The position numbers and the translations under genes were made by a program. A model generated the notes under the pieces. That model was not told the DNA's origin and did not search any database. It was given only the letters and a program-made list of their open reading frames with translations. A stretch of DNA of 64,000 nucleotides from Limnobaculum xujianqingii (GTDB taxonomy: Bacteria > Pseudomonadota > Gammaproteobacteria > Enterobacterales > Enterobacteriaceae), in NCBI RefSeq assembly GCF_013394855.1, contig NZ_JABMLK010000002.1:434001-498000 (forward strand), given 5' to 3'. Below, in pieces: positions 26,599 through 34,878 of the stretch (position 1 is the stretch's first letter; the number at the start of each line of letters is the position of its first letter).

Positions 26599-28564
26599 GC
26601 CGCACCTCCTCGGGCTCTTCTTCAATTGGCTCTGTTACATATTCAATAGCTTCAATAAGGTAGTTTGGAAGTTTCTGTCTGAGTTCAACTGCAAATTCGG
26701 TTTTTGCCCGTGTTTGGACCGAGTTAGAAATATCGTTATTACTGGCATCAGCATCACTAAGAGAAGCTATCGCTGCATCAACTTTTTGTTCTTGTTGTTT
26801 TTGAAGAATGCGAGACAGTTCATATGCAAAGTCAGTTTTTGAAACCTGGCTAAGAATGAATGTTGCTTTGGTATCATCATCGCCAACGATGTCATCAATT
26901 CCTGTATTAGAGCCAACGATAGCTTCATAACACTCGCCAAAAAGACCGTATTTAGCCAGGCAATATTCAAACGTCCAATCATCCGATATTTTGACTGCAA
27001 CATTCTGCCTATCTAATTGAGCGATATGTTCAATTTTTCTTTTCTGGTCGTCGGGGCAATTTCTTCGCCAATAGGCTTGGTTTCTGCTGTTCTCTTTTCT
27101 AAATCCGTATGGATTACTACCGTCATCTTTTTCTTCGGCACAATCTGGCCAAAGGTCAAGATCCCTAAGTACGCATACTTTTGTCGGATGCCATGCGGTT
27201 TGGTTTTCATCTTGGCCGGATCTTAAGAATAATCTGGCAAAGCGCTTCCATGAGCCACTATTGTCGTATTTGACAATAGATACGCCATAATTTTCTAAAG
27301 GGCGTCCCAATAATTTTGCTAATTCAGGTAGCAGGATATTTTCACCATCACCTTCCACAAGCATGACTGCTTTAGCAAAAAAAACATTAGCTTTGGTTGA
27401 ATCTAAAAATTTCCTCAGAAATTGATAATCATCCTTAGCAAGTTCTGTTTCACCTACAGCAAGCGGCCAAGCACCCCCTTCCGATAACATGATGATTTCG
27501 GCAGGATCGGCTTTAGATGCTATGTTAGGGCTGTGAGTTGTCAGAATACATTGTACTCCATCTGGTTTCTTTTCAGTTTTAGTTGTCTTGTTTATAAACT
27601 GAAGGAGCTTCATCTGTAGTTGGGGATGAAGATGTGCCTCTGGCTCTTCGATGAGAAGCAAAGGGAATTCGTTGTTTGCTTCTTGCTCCAAAAGTAATAA
27701 CTCAGCACCCATAAAAAGAAGATTGAGATAACCAAGCCCATGTGTTCGTTGGTCATTAGTAAGAGATAACGTTAATCCTTCCAATAAGGTGCGTAAATGA
27801 CGTTTTTGGATATGTCTTGGTAGATTGGAAAGGTCTTCTTCTTTAATGCCCGCTATATCAATAAATGCACCAAGTTTTGATTTATCTTTCTCAAAAATAA
27901 GCTTATGGAGATATTTTTGCTGAATGTTTTCTGCCGATTTTTTCAATGCCGCATCGTCAGTAAGAAGCTCATCATTTGCTTTAGCGACGATAGTAAGAAT
28001 GCTTTCCATTCCCTCTATAATGTCTTTTGAGGAGCTCAGTATTTGAGATAAACGAGAGGCTCTACCACTAGAAAGTTCTACTTCGGCATCTCTTAGTGGC
28101 TTAAGGTACGTTGAGGCGAGAAAATCTCTGATCTCAGACTCAACGGCTAAACCGTTCCCGTTTATGCCTGAGCGTAATTCGGTCTTTATGTAGGGATAGC
28201 CTCTTTTCTCTAACCCCGTAATTTGAGCGTGTAGCTGAACATAAAGTACTGAACGGAGTTTTTTTTCACCGTTCTCATCTTCATATTCTTCATGAGAAAT
28301 ATGTTCGACAAAGCGATGAGCATGAGATGCTACTTCAGAAAATTTTAGTTTTATTTTTAAATCATCAGCATCATTGTGAAAGTCTTGCTCTGTAAGATAG
28401 GCCCGATCATTGGATTTTGTGCCTAGTGTATACCGAATTGCATCGATCAATGCCGTTTTGCCAGAGTCATTCTCTCCAACTAAGACATTTAGGCCTCGGT
28501 TTAGCTTCAAATGTAAATGCTGGAACAGCCTAAAGTTTGATATTTCAATATGTGATAAGTACAA
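26582..28564 (-). CDS. gajA: Gabija anti-phage system nuclease GajA (OLD family, ABC ATPase plus Toprim)
   Basis: 660 residues. An N-terminal SMC/ABC-like ATPase has Walker A LVGENDSGKTALIDAIRYT (about 30-48), and the signature plus Walker B region LLLIEEPEAHLHPQLQ near 310; a Toprim nuclease domain follows with VMLVEGDGENILLPELAK near 400 (catalytic Glu) and VCVLRDLDLWPD near 465 (the DxD pair). In known Gabija, GajA cuts DNA when nucleotide is depleted and works in a complex with GajB. Immediately followed by gajB. Upstream is the divergent ars/arr regulatory gene. An independent OLD-type nuclease is the main alternative, but the adjacency of a UvrD-like helicase speaks for Gabija. Confidence 0.8.
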   Translation of the reverse strand: MYLSHIEISNFRLFQHLHLKLNRGLNVLVGENDSGKTALIDAIRYTLGTKSNDRAYLTEQDFHNDADDLKIKLKFSEVASHAHRFVEHISHEEYEDENGEKKLRSVLYVQLHAQITGLEKRGYPYIKTELRSGINGNGLAVESEIRDFLASTYLKPLRDAEVELSSGRASRLSQILSSSKDIIEGMESILTIVAKANDELLTDDAALKKSAENIQQKYLHKLIFEKDKSKLGAFIDIAGIKEEDLSNLPRHIQKRHLRTLLEGLTLSLTNDQRTHGLGYLNLLFMGAELLLLEQEANNEFPLLLIEEPEAHLHPQLQMKLLQFINKTTKTEKKPDGVQCILTTHSPNIASKADPAEIIMLSEGGAWPLAVGETELAKDDYQFLRKFLDSTKANVFFAKAVMLVEGDGENILLPELAKLLGRPLENYGVSIVKYDNSGSWKRFARLFLRSGQDENQTAWHPTKVCVLRDLDLWPDCAEEKDDGSNPYGFRKENSRNQAYWRRNCPDDQKRKIEHIAQLDRQNVAVKISDDWTFEYCLAKYGLFGECYEAIVGSNTGIDDIVGDDDTKATFILSQVSKTDFAYELSRILQKQQEQKVDAAIASLSDADASNNDISNSVQTRAKTEFAVELRQKLPNYLIEAIEYVTEPIEEEPEEVRHAALT

Positions 28565-28774
28565 ATTAAAGCCTACTTAATGACAACGCCCATGAGACAC
28601 GCCTATGCAACAAGGTTGTTAGGCCTCTAGTACTGCGGTGAATCAACAATTACTTAACCTTTGATTTTACACCTATTTACAATTTTCTATCTGTGATATT
28701 GATCCAAAGACGGAATACAAGCCCACTGGAACAATCAGTTACTTGCGATTTAGTGAAATAGTAGACATTTAACT

Positions 28775-28798
28775 ATATTTCTAGAATAATGGAAATAT
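28775..28798 (+). promoter_or_regulatory. Inverted repeat before arsR, possible ArsR operator
   Basis: ATATTTC-N10-GAAATAT, a perfect 7-base dyad ending 18 bases before the arsR start codon. The position fits an autoregulatory operator. Also in the 252-base gap with gajA is AACAAGGTTGTT, a smaller palindrome near 28610. Confidence 0.45.
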
Positions 28799-28816
28799 GG
28801 TTTGTTGGGAGGTGCT

Positions 28817-29107
28817 ATGAACATTGACGATGCGGCCAATCTCCTGAAAGAGCTTGGCCATCCAACGCGTTTACGGGTTTACAAGCAGTTAGTTAAATCG
28901 GGTAAGGAGGGAACACCGGTTGGAGAGTTGCAGGAAAAACTGGGTGTACCTAATTCGACACTCAGCCATCATCTGTCTGCGCTGATCTCAGTGGGTTTGA
29001 TCCGACAACATCGAGTAAGCCGGACGCTTTACTGTATTCCAGAGTATGATTTACTCAATGAGCTTATGATTTTTCTAACGGATGAGTGCTGTGTAGATGA
29101 AAAATAA
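28817..29107 (+). CDS. arsR: ArsR/SmtB-family metalloregulator (first copy)
   Basis: 96 residues from the ATG at 28817 (GGGAGGTGCT just upstream). Winged helix-turn-helix with LKELGHPTRLRVYKQLVKSG and the recognition helix LGVPNSTLSHHLSALISVGL. It lacks the CVCELC motif of the plasmid-type ArsR in the second operon. Instead it ends DECCVDEK with adjacent Cys91 and Cys92, resembling the C-terminal thiolate site known from Acidithiobacillus ArsR. It should repress its own operon and release on arsenite or antimonite. Its stop overlaps the start of the sigma factor gene by 11 bases, so the two are co-translated. Confidence 0.85.
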   Translation: MNIDDAANLLKELGHPTRLRVYKQLVKSGKEGTPVGELQEKLGVPNSTLSHHLSALISVGLIRQHRVSRTLYCIPEYDLLNELMIFLTDECCVDEK

Positions 29108-29666
29108 TCTTAACGACCTGAGCGATATTGAACAATTTAATCATTGTATGGCAACCTTCTGGCGTCAACATGAGCAGGAACTTTACCTGTTTTTTCTTGG
29201 CCGTTTAGGCGACAGAGAGCAGGCAAAAGATTACTTGCAAGACCTGTTTTTAAAGGCGCGAACCATTGCCGACAGTTTTTGTTCGATGGACAATCCTCGC
29301 GCCTGGTTGTTTAAAGCAGCAAGGAATATGTTGATTGATAACTGGCGTAAAAATAGGGAGTTCACGGAGTTATCTGAAGAACTACCAGTATTAGACCGTG
29401 ATACGCAGCCAATTGAAAAACTCACGACGTGCCTACCTCAAACCTTGCAGAAGTTATCGGAGCAAGACCAATACATTATACAGGCATGTGATATTGAGGG
29501 GTTTCCACAGTTAATGATTTCTGAGCAGATGGGGCTAACCCTACCTGCATTTAAGTCACGCTTGCTTCGAGCCCGGCTTAAGTTAAAAGAGATCATGTTG
29601 TCAGAGTGTCAGATTGAGTTTGCCGATGACACCTCCATTTGTTGTCATAAACACGATGATCAATAA
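29097..29666 (+). CDS. ECF-type RNA polymerase sigma factor with Cys/His tail
   Basis: 189 residues. Region 2 is seen in DYLQDLFLKARTIAD and NPRAWLFKAARNMLIDNWRK; region 4 in LPQTLQKLSEQDQYIIQACD and LTLPAFKSRLLRARLKLKE. The last 25 residues carry Cys and His (SECQIEFADDTSICCHKHDD), as in sigma factors of the CorE kind that sense metals directly through a Cys-rich tail. There is no anti-sigma gene beside it. Coupled to arsR by an 11-base overlap and followed by arsD, arsA and arrABC, it may drive part of this operon; that is inference. SigZ-like sigma factors are the other possibility. Confidence 0.75.
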   Translation: MKNNLNDLSDIEQFNHCMATFWRQHEQELYLFFLGRLGDREQAKDYLQDLFLKARTIADSFCSMDNPRAWLFKAARNMLIDNWRKNREFTELSEELPVLDRDTQPIEKLTTCLPQTLQKLSEQDQYIIQACDIEGFPQLMISEQMGLTLPAFKSRLLRARLKLKEIMLSECQIEFADDTSICCHKHDDQ

Positions 29667-29768
29667 ATTTTCGATTTTATAAATAATTTTTGCATCCTTT
29701 TCCCATTTCATACGTTTACCTCAGTGAAGCTTATCAAGAGCAATTTAATTCACTGAGGAGAAATACCG

Positions 29769-30125
29769 ATGAATACCATTTCTATTTATGAACCTGCCGG
29801 ATGTTGTGCAACCAGTAGCGTTGTGGTTGATGAGAAATCATTAGCTTTCAATGCGGATATGGACTGGTGCAAAGAGCAGGGGATTCATGTCGAACGCTTT
29901 AATTTGCTGAAACAGCCTGCGGCCTTTGTCTCAAATGCCGTGGTTAAGGACTTTCTTACTACCTCAGGTCAACAATCTTTGCCATTGGTACTGGTCAATG
30001 GACAAATCGTACTCGCTGGGCGATTGCCGGTACGCGATGAATTGAAGCGCTGGTCTGGCGTTGATGTCGATAAATCGACTGAGGATTTTCCTCCTTCATG
30101 CTGCAACGTTCCACGTATGCCGTAA
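29769..30125 (+). CDS. arsD: ArsD arsenite metallochaperone, lacking one of three key Cys
   Basis: 118 residues (E. coli plasmid ArsD 120). ArsD hands arsenite to the ArsA ATPase and needs Cys12, Cys13 and Cys18. Here EPAGCCATSSVV keeps Cys12 and Cys13, but residue 18 is Val. The copy in the second operon keeps all three (DPALCCSTGVC). The C-terminal Cys pair survives as SCCNVPRMP, whereas the other copy has two pairs. The core HVERFNLLKQPAAFVSNAVV is well conserved. Preceded by GAGGAG and followed 50 bases later by arsA. It may bind arsenite differently or have taken a purely regulatory role. Confidence 0.88.
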   Translation: MNTISIYEPAGCCATSSVVVDEKSLAFNADMDWCKEQGIHVERFNLLKQPAAFVSNAVVKDFLTTSGQQSLPLVLVNGQIVLAGRLPVRDELKRWSGVDVDKSTEDFPPSCCNVPRMP

Positions 30126-30175
30126 TTGACCATGATTAACTTTAATTAATAGATAAGAATTGATAGGTAAAGAAT

Positions 30176-31942
30176 ATGACACCACTATTTTTGCAAAACA
30201 TGCCGCCATTTATCTTTTTCACCGGTAAAGGTGGCGTAGGTAAAACCTCTTTAGCCTGTGCGACAGCGGTAGCACTAGCAGATCAAGGAAAGCGTATTTT
30301 ATTAGTAAGTACCGATCCAGCATCAAACGTCGGGCAGGTATTTGATCAAACGATAGGACATCAGATTGTTGAGATTGAAAAGGTCAATAATCTATCCGCA
30401 ATGGAAGTCGACCCAATGGTTGCTGCTCAAGCGTATCGTAACCGAGTGTTAGATCCCGTACGGGATGTGATGCCTGCTGATGTGCTCAGCAGTATCGAAG
30501 AACAATTATCGGGTTCATGTACGACTGAAATTGCTGCATTTGATGAGTTTACTGATTTACTGACGAATACTGATTTACGTGAGCGTTTTGATCATATTGT
30601 TTTTGATACGGCACCTACTGGACATACTATTCGGATGTTGGAGTTACCGGGAGCCTGGTCAGGGTATCTAGATGCGAATCCAGATGCCGCAGCTAATTTG
30701 GGGCCTCTAATTGGGCTTGAGAAGAATCAAACTCAATATTCAGATGCCGTCGCGGCATTGTCCAATCCGGAACAAACTCGCTTGGTATTGGTGGCTAGAG
30801 CCCAATCTTCTACGTTAAAAGAGGTCTCTCATACCTATGAGGAGCTTTATAATATTGGTATTCAACAACAGCATTTGGCGATTAATGGCGTTCTTCCACC
30901 AGAAGCGGCAGAGAATGACGCGTTGGCTCAAAGTATTGTTGAGCGAGAGGCTCGTGCACTAAATGAAATGCCTGAGAATTTGGCTAATTTACCCCGAACT
31001 CAGCTGGCTTTAAAACCGTTTAACTTAATGGGCGTTGAATCTTTGCGTGCACTGTTTTCACCGGTCACTGAGAACTCCCTTGAAACTAACCGGGCAACTT
31101 TTGAGGATATTGCTTTTCCACCTCTTGAAACATTGGTCTCTGATCTGAGTAAACAAGGTCATGGATTAGTGATGATGATGGGAAAAGGCGGAGTAGGTAA
31201 GACCACCGTCGCTGCATCCGTTGCCGTTGCACTGGCAGGACGTGGCCATAAAGTCCATTTGACTACCTCTGATCCGGCCGCTCATCTTTCTTATACGCTG
31301 GATGGCTCATTGGATAACCTGACGGTCAGTCGTATTGATCCAAAAGCGGAGACAGAGAGATACCGTCAGTTTGTCTTGGATAATCAAGGTAAAGGACTTG
31401 ATGCTGAGGGATTAGCCGTATTGGAGGAAGATTTACGTTCACCTTGTACCGAAGAGATCGCGGTATTTCAGGCGTTCTCGCGAATTATTAAAGAAGCTGA
31501 CCATCAATTTGTTGTTATGGATACGGCTCCGACGGGTCATACGCTACTGTTACTCGACGCTACAGGTGCCTATCATAGAGAAATGGTACGTCAGATGGGA
31601 CAAGGGGGGGAAGATGTTTTAACGCCAATGAGGCAGCTACAGGACCCTCAAAAAACGAAGGTTATGATAGTTACGTTGGCTGAAACAACACCGGTATTGG
31701 AAGCCGCTAATCTACAAGAGGATTTGCGCCGGGCAAATATTGAACCTTGGGCATGGGTGATAAATGGCAGCTTGGCTGCCGCTGCTCCAAGTTCACCTTT
31801 TCTTATTACCCGGGCGAACCGTGAGCTACCACTGATTAGGGATGTGGAAACACGTTATGCAAATCAAGTTGCGGTTATTTCTCAGCAGGCAATAGAGCCT
31901 GTAGGCGTAGAGCAACTGAGTAAACTGGCCAATAATCTCTAA
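30176..31942 (+). CDS. arsA: ArsA arsenite-transporting ATPase subunit (first copy), lacking Cys172
   Basis: 588 residues, two nucleotide-binding halves with deviant P-loops FTGKGGVGKTSLACATA (residue 14 on) and MMGKGGVGKTTVAASVA (about 335 on), plus DTAPTGHT in each half. Powers ArsB-mediated arsenite extrusion. Of the three metalloid-binding Cys of plasmid R773 ArsA (113, 172, 422), the first (LSGSCTTEIAAFDEF) and third (RSPCTEEIAVF) are present, but the second is Asn (DAAANLGPLIGLEK, where the other copy has SSCLGPLSGL). Paired with an ArsD that also lost a Cys. No arsB lies in this operon, so it would have to use the ArsB of the convergent operon. Confidence 0.93.
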   Translation: MTPLFLQNMPPFIFFTGKGGVGKTSLACATAVALADQGKRILLVSTDPASNVGQVFDQTIGHQIVEIEKVNNLSAMEVDPMVAAQAYRNRVLDPVRDVMPADVLSSIEEQLSGSCTTEIAAFDEFTDLLTNTDLRERFDHIVFDTAPTGHTIRMLELPGAWSGYLDANPDAAANLGPLIGLEKNQTQYSDAVAALSNPEQTRLVLVARAQSSTLKEVSHTYEELYNIGIQQQHLAINGVLPPEAAENDALAQSIVEREARALNEMPENLANLPRTQLALKPFNLMGVESLRALFSPVTENSLETNRATFEDIAFPPLETLVSDLSKQGHGLVMMMGKGGVGKTTVAASVAVALAGRGHKVHLTTSDPAAHLSYTLDGSLDNLTVSRIDPKAETERYRQFVLDNQGKGLDAEGLAVLEEDLRSPCTEEIAVFQAFSRIIKEADHQFVVMDTAPTGHTLLLLDATGAYHREMVRQMGQGGEDVLTPMRQLQDPQKTKVMIVTLAETTPVLEAANLQEDLRRANIEPWAWVINGSLAAAAPSSPFLITRANRELPLIRDVETRYANQVAVISQQAIEPVGVEQLSKLANNL

Positions 31943-31952
31943 TTCCACTATA

Positions 31953-31995
31953 AATACAAACATGGCGTATCAATCAGATATGCCATGTTTGTATT
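31953..31995 (+). terminator. Long 18-base-pair stem-loop between arsA and arrA
   Basis: Arms AATACAAACATGGCGTAT / ATATGCCATGTTTGTATT, one G-T-type mismatch, around CAATCAG, starting 11 bases after the arsA stop. There is no long T run after it, so it could end the arsRDA message partly or protect it. It separates the ars genes from the arrABC genes, which probably have their own promoter. Confidence 0.65.
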
Positions 31996-32322
31996 GTCAT
32001 TTCTTTCTCACCTTGATGTAACTGATTCGTATTACACATTCGATAACTCGGATGTATCTTTTCATTTTTGGTAAGTGATTTGTGATGCTTGTCAAAGTTA
32101 AAGAAAATTTATGAATTGATAATAATTAATATAAATCAATTTGTTATTTAAATTCTCCCTCTCATTAATAAATATACATTTCGGTAAGTTGATTTGTGTC
32201 ACTAATGCGTTAACTTAAATTGATATATTCGATTTTGCAGATCTATTGATTTGCTAAAATAAAAAATACATATAAATCAATTTAATAAAATTTAAGCATT
32301 TGAAATGTGAGGTATGTTTAAT
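31996..32322 (+). promoter_or_regulatory. AT-rich arrA upstream region with repeated TATAAATCAATTT
   Basis: No gene in this 327-base stretch. The 13-mer TATAAATCAATTT occurs exactly twice, at 32131-32143 and 32271-32283, 140 bases apart, and an inverted relative AAATTGATATA is at about 32218. Several TTGAT half-sites lie between them. These are good candidates for binding sites of an anaerobic or arsenate-responsive activator, but I cannot name it; no full FNR site (TTGATNNNNATCAA) is present. Confidence 0.4.
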
Positions 32323-34875
32323 ATGTCATCATGCTATTTCGGTGGAGTAAGCCGGAGGACTTTTTTATTGGGTACAGCAGGGGTAACCGCGCTGTCACAA
32401 TTCCCATTAAGTCCTCTAGCCCAAGCAATGTCAGAAGACCGCCTACTTTCAGCTAAACCAGGAACGGGGAAATGGATTGCCACTACTTGCAATGGTTGTA
32501 CTTCATTTTGTGCAAAACAAATTTATGTCCAAGATGGTCGCGCATTACATATTCGGGGAAACGAATTCTCAAAAGTACATGGAAAGGCCAGTTGTCCAAG
32601 GCAGTACCTCTCACTACAGGAGCTCTATGATCCCGATCGCGTAAAAACCCCTCTGTTAAGAATGAATCCGAAAAAAGGCCAAGGTATTGATCCCGTATTC
32701 AAACCAATTAGTTGGGAAGAAGCCATAAGCCTGTTTGCCGATAAAATTATGGCACTGAGGGAAAAAAATGAAACGCATAAATATGTGGCACTGAGAGGTC
32801 GATATTCATTTTTAAGCGATATTCTAATTAAAAACTTTACGACAGTCCTCGGTTCTCCTAATGCGATTACACATAGTTCATTGTGTGCAGAAGCAGATAA
32901 ATTTGGTTCTTATTACACAGAAGGAGGGTGGGAGTATAGGCAATATGATATTAAAAATACTCGCTATGTTCTGTCGTTTGGCGTGGACCCTTTAAGTGCG
33001 AACAGACAAGTCTCTTATTATTGTAGCGAGTGGGGAAACATGCTGGATCATGCACAGGTGGCAATTGTCGATCCTCGATTTTCATCATCAGCTTCGAAAG
33101 CTGATGAATGGTTACCCATTATTCCAGGGCAAGATAGCGCACTTGCACTAAGTCTTGCTCATCAAATATTAGTTAATGATGGTTGGCATAAAGCATTTGT
33201 GGGTCAATTCATTGATGGTGTAAATCGCTTTCAGTCAGGAGAAGTTGTCGATCCTCTGGCCTTCAACGAACTACATACCTATGGGCTTGTTGAGTGGTGG
33301 AACTTAGAATTAAAAGATCGCACCCCTGAATGGGCGGAAACCGTTTGTGGGATTTCAGCTGAACAAATTAAACGTATTGCACAGAAACTTATTGCAGCGG
33401 CTCCTAAAGTTCAAATCTGGCGTTCCAGAGGCGCACAGATGCAGCATCGTGGGGCTTATACAACGATTGCCTGTCATGCATTAAATGGGCTATTAGGTGC
33501 GGTGGATAATGAAGGCGGCGTTATTCAATATAATAGTTCTCGTGAAGACTCTGTTCCTTCTGCCAAAGAATTTGTCGATGATTTGGCGAAAAAAGGTCTA
33601 AAACAAGAACGTATTGATCGGGTTGGTCGGCTGGAGTGGCCTGCACTCAAAAGTGGCAAAAGCGGAGGGGGTGTTTTAACTAACGTTGTTGCCGATAGCA
33701 TATTGAGTGCTGATCCTTACAAACCTGAAATTGTTTTAGGCTATCTAAACAACTTCACCTTTTCAGCACCAGGAACTCAGCGTTGGGAAGACGCATTAAA
33801 ATCTGTTCCTTTTGTTGTTCATGTGACGACTAATATTAGTGAATTTAGTTGGTTTTCTGACCTTATTCTGCCTGGTTCACATTTCATGTATGAGAAATGG
33901 GGTGTTCAGGGATCGTGTGGAAATATGCATTCACAGGTTTCAATTATTCAGCCCATTATTAAAAGGCTTGGCGATACTGTTGATGACGAGTCCGGTATTC
34001 CTTGGTTGCTGGCGAAGGAATTGGATAAGCGAGGATTTTCAAATCCACTGGCTTACTTGAAATCAATTAGAGATCCCGAAACGCAAAAAGAGCCAATAAC
34101 AGGTGACGAACTTGGACTATATGCCGCAAAGGTTGTAACACAACCATTGTGGGATCCTGCAAAGTATGTTGATGGCGATAAATTCTCAGGATGGGATGAA
34201 TTCCTTCAAAAAGGAGTGTGGAACTCTGAACCTTATCAGTTCCGTCAGCTTTGGGGAAAAATGAAAACAAAAACAGGGCGGTTTGAGTTTTATAGTGAAA
34301 CATTGAAATCAGCGTTGAGTAAGCATGCAGAGAAACATAATACAGATGTCGATGAAGTCATGCGGATTTGTAATTATCAGGCTCAGGGCGAAATGGCTTT
34401 TATTCCTCATTATGAACAGCCTTACCGTTTCGGTGAGCCAGCAGAATATCCTATGTTATTTATCGACCATAAATCTCGTTTAAATAGAGAAGGGCGATCG
34501 GCCAATAACCCGTGGTATCAAAACAATCTCGATATAGATCCTGGGGCCGTAAAGCATCAGGATGTCGTTAAGATTAATCCGATTGATGCACAACAGTTAG
34601 GGTTAAAGAATGGCGACCGTGTGAAGATCACATCAATACAGGGCGAAATAGCCTGTCAGGTTTCAATATTTGAAGGCGTGAGGCCGGGAACTGTTGCGAA
34701 GGCATTTGGTCAGGGGCATTGGGCCTATGGCAAAGTGGCTTCAAAGGTTTTTGGTCAAGAAGCTTTAGGGGGGAATAACAATACAATTTTACCTCCCGCC
34801 CATGAACACTTATCTGGCGCTGCTGCATTCTACGGGCAGATAGGCGTTCGTATTGAAAAAATGATTGAGGGCTGA
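32323..34875 (+). CDS. arrA: Respiratory arsenate reductase catalytic subunit, molybdopterin type
   Basis: 850 residues from the ATG at 32323, nine bases after GAGGT; an ATG at 32314 directly abuts that site. Tat signal SRRTFLLGTAG (Arg11-Arg12). [4Fe-4S] ligands Cys56-x2-Cys59-x3-Cys63-x27-Cys91. Mo ligand Cys188 in HSSLCAEADKFG. As I recall the Shewanella ArrA structure, arsenate is held by Arg165, Tyr166, His189, Ser190, Lys198 and Tyr210 around Mo-ligand Cys193. Here Arg160, Tyr161, His184, Ser185, Cys188, Lys193 and Tyr205 have exactly that spacing. Periplasmic enzyme reducing arsenate as terminal electron acceptor. Context with arsD/arsA agrees. PhsA/PsrA-type sulfur reductases are the main alternative. 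Confidence 0.78.
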   Translation: MSSCYFGGVSRRTFLLGTAGVTALSQFPLSPLAQAMSEDRLLSAKPGTGKWIATTCNGCTSFCAKQIYVQDGRALHIRGNEFSKVHGKASCPRQYLSLQELYDPDRVKTPLLRMNPKKGQGIDPVFKPISWEEAISLFADKIMALREKNETHKYVALRGRYSFLSDILIKNFTTVLGSPNAITHSSLCAEADKFGSYYTEGGWEYRQYDIKNTRYVLSFGVDPLSANRQVSYYCSEWGNMLDHAQVAIVDPRFSSSASKADEWLPIIPGQDSALALSLAHQILVNDGWHKAFVGQFIDGVNRFQSGEVVDPLAFNELHTYGLVEWWNLELKDRTPEWAETVCGISAEQIKRIAQKLIAAAPKVQIWRSRGAQMQHRGAYTTIACHALNGLLGAVDNEGGVIQYNSSREDSVPSAKEFVDDLAKKGLKQERIDRVGRLEWPALKSGKSGGGVLTNVVADSILSADPYKPEIVLGYLNNFTFSAPGTQRWEDALKSVPFVVHVTTNISEFSWFSDLILPGSHFMYEKWGVQGSCGNMHSQVSIIQPIIKRLGDTVDDESGIPWLLAKELDKRGFSNPLAYLKSIRDPETQKEPITGDELGLYAAKVVTQPLWDPAKYVDGDKFSGWDEFLQKGVWNSEPYQFRQLWGKMKTKTGRFEFYSETLKSALSKHAEKHNTDVDEVMRICNYQAQGEMAFIPHYEQPYRFGEPAEYPMLFIDHKSRLNREGRSANNPWYQNNLDIDPGAVKHQDVVKINPIDAQQLGLKNGDRVKITSIQGEIACQVSIFEGVRPGTVAKAFGQGHWAYGKVASKVFGQEALGGNNNTILPPAHEHLSGAAAFYGQIGVRIEKMIEG

Positions 34876-34878
34876 TAA

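Noticed and set aside
32217..32270. FNR sites before arrA
   Set aside because: Only TTGAT half-sites are present; no TTGATNNNNATCAA with acceptable match.
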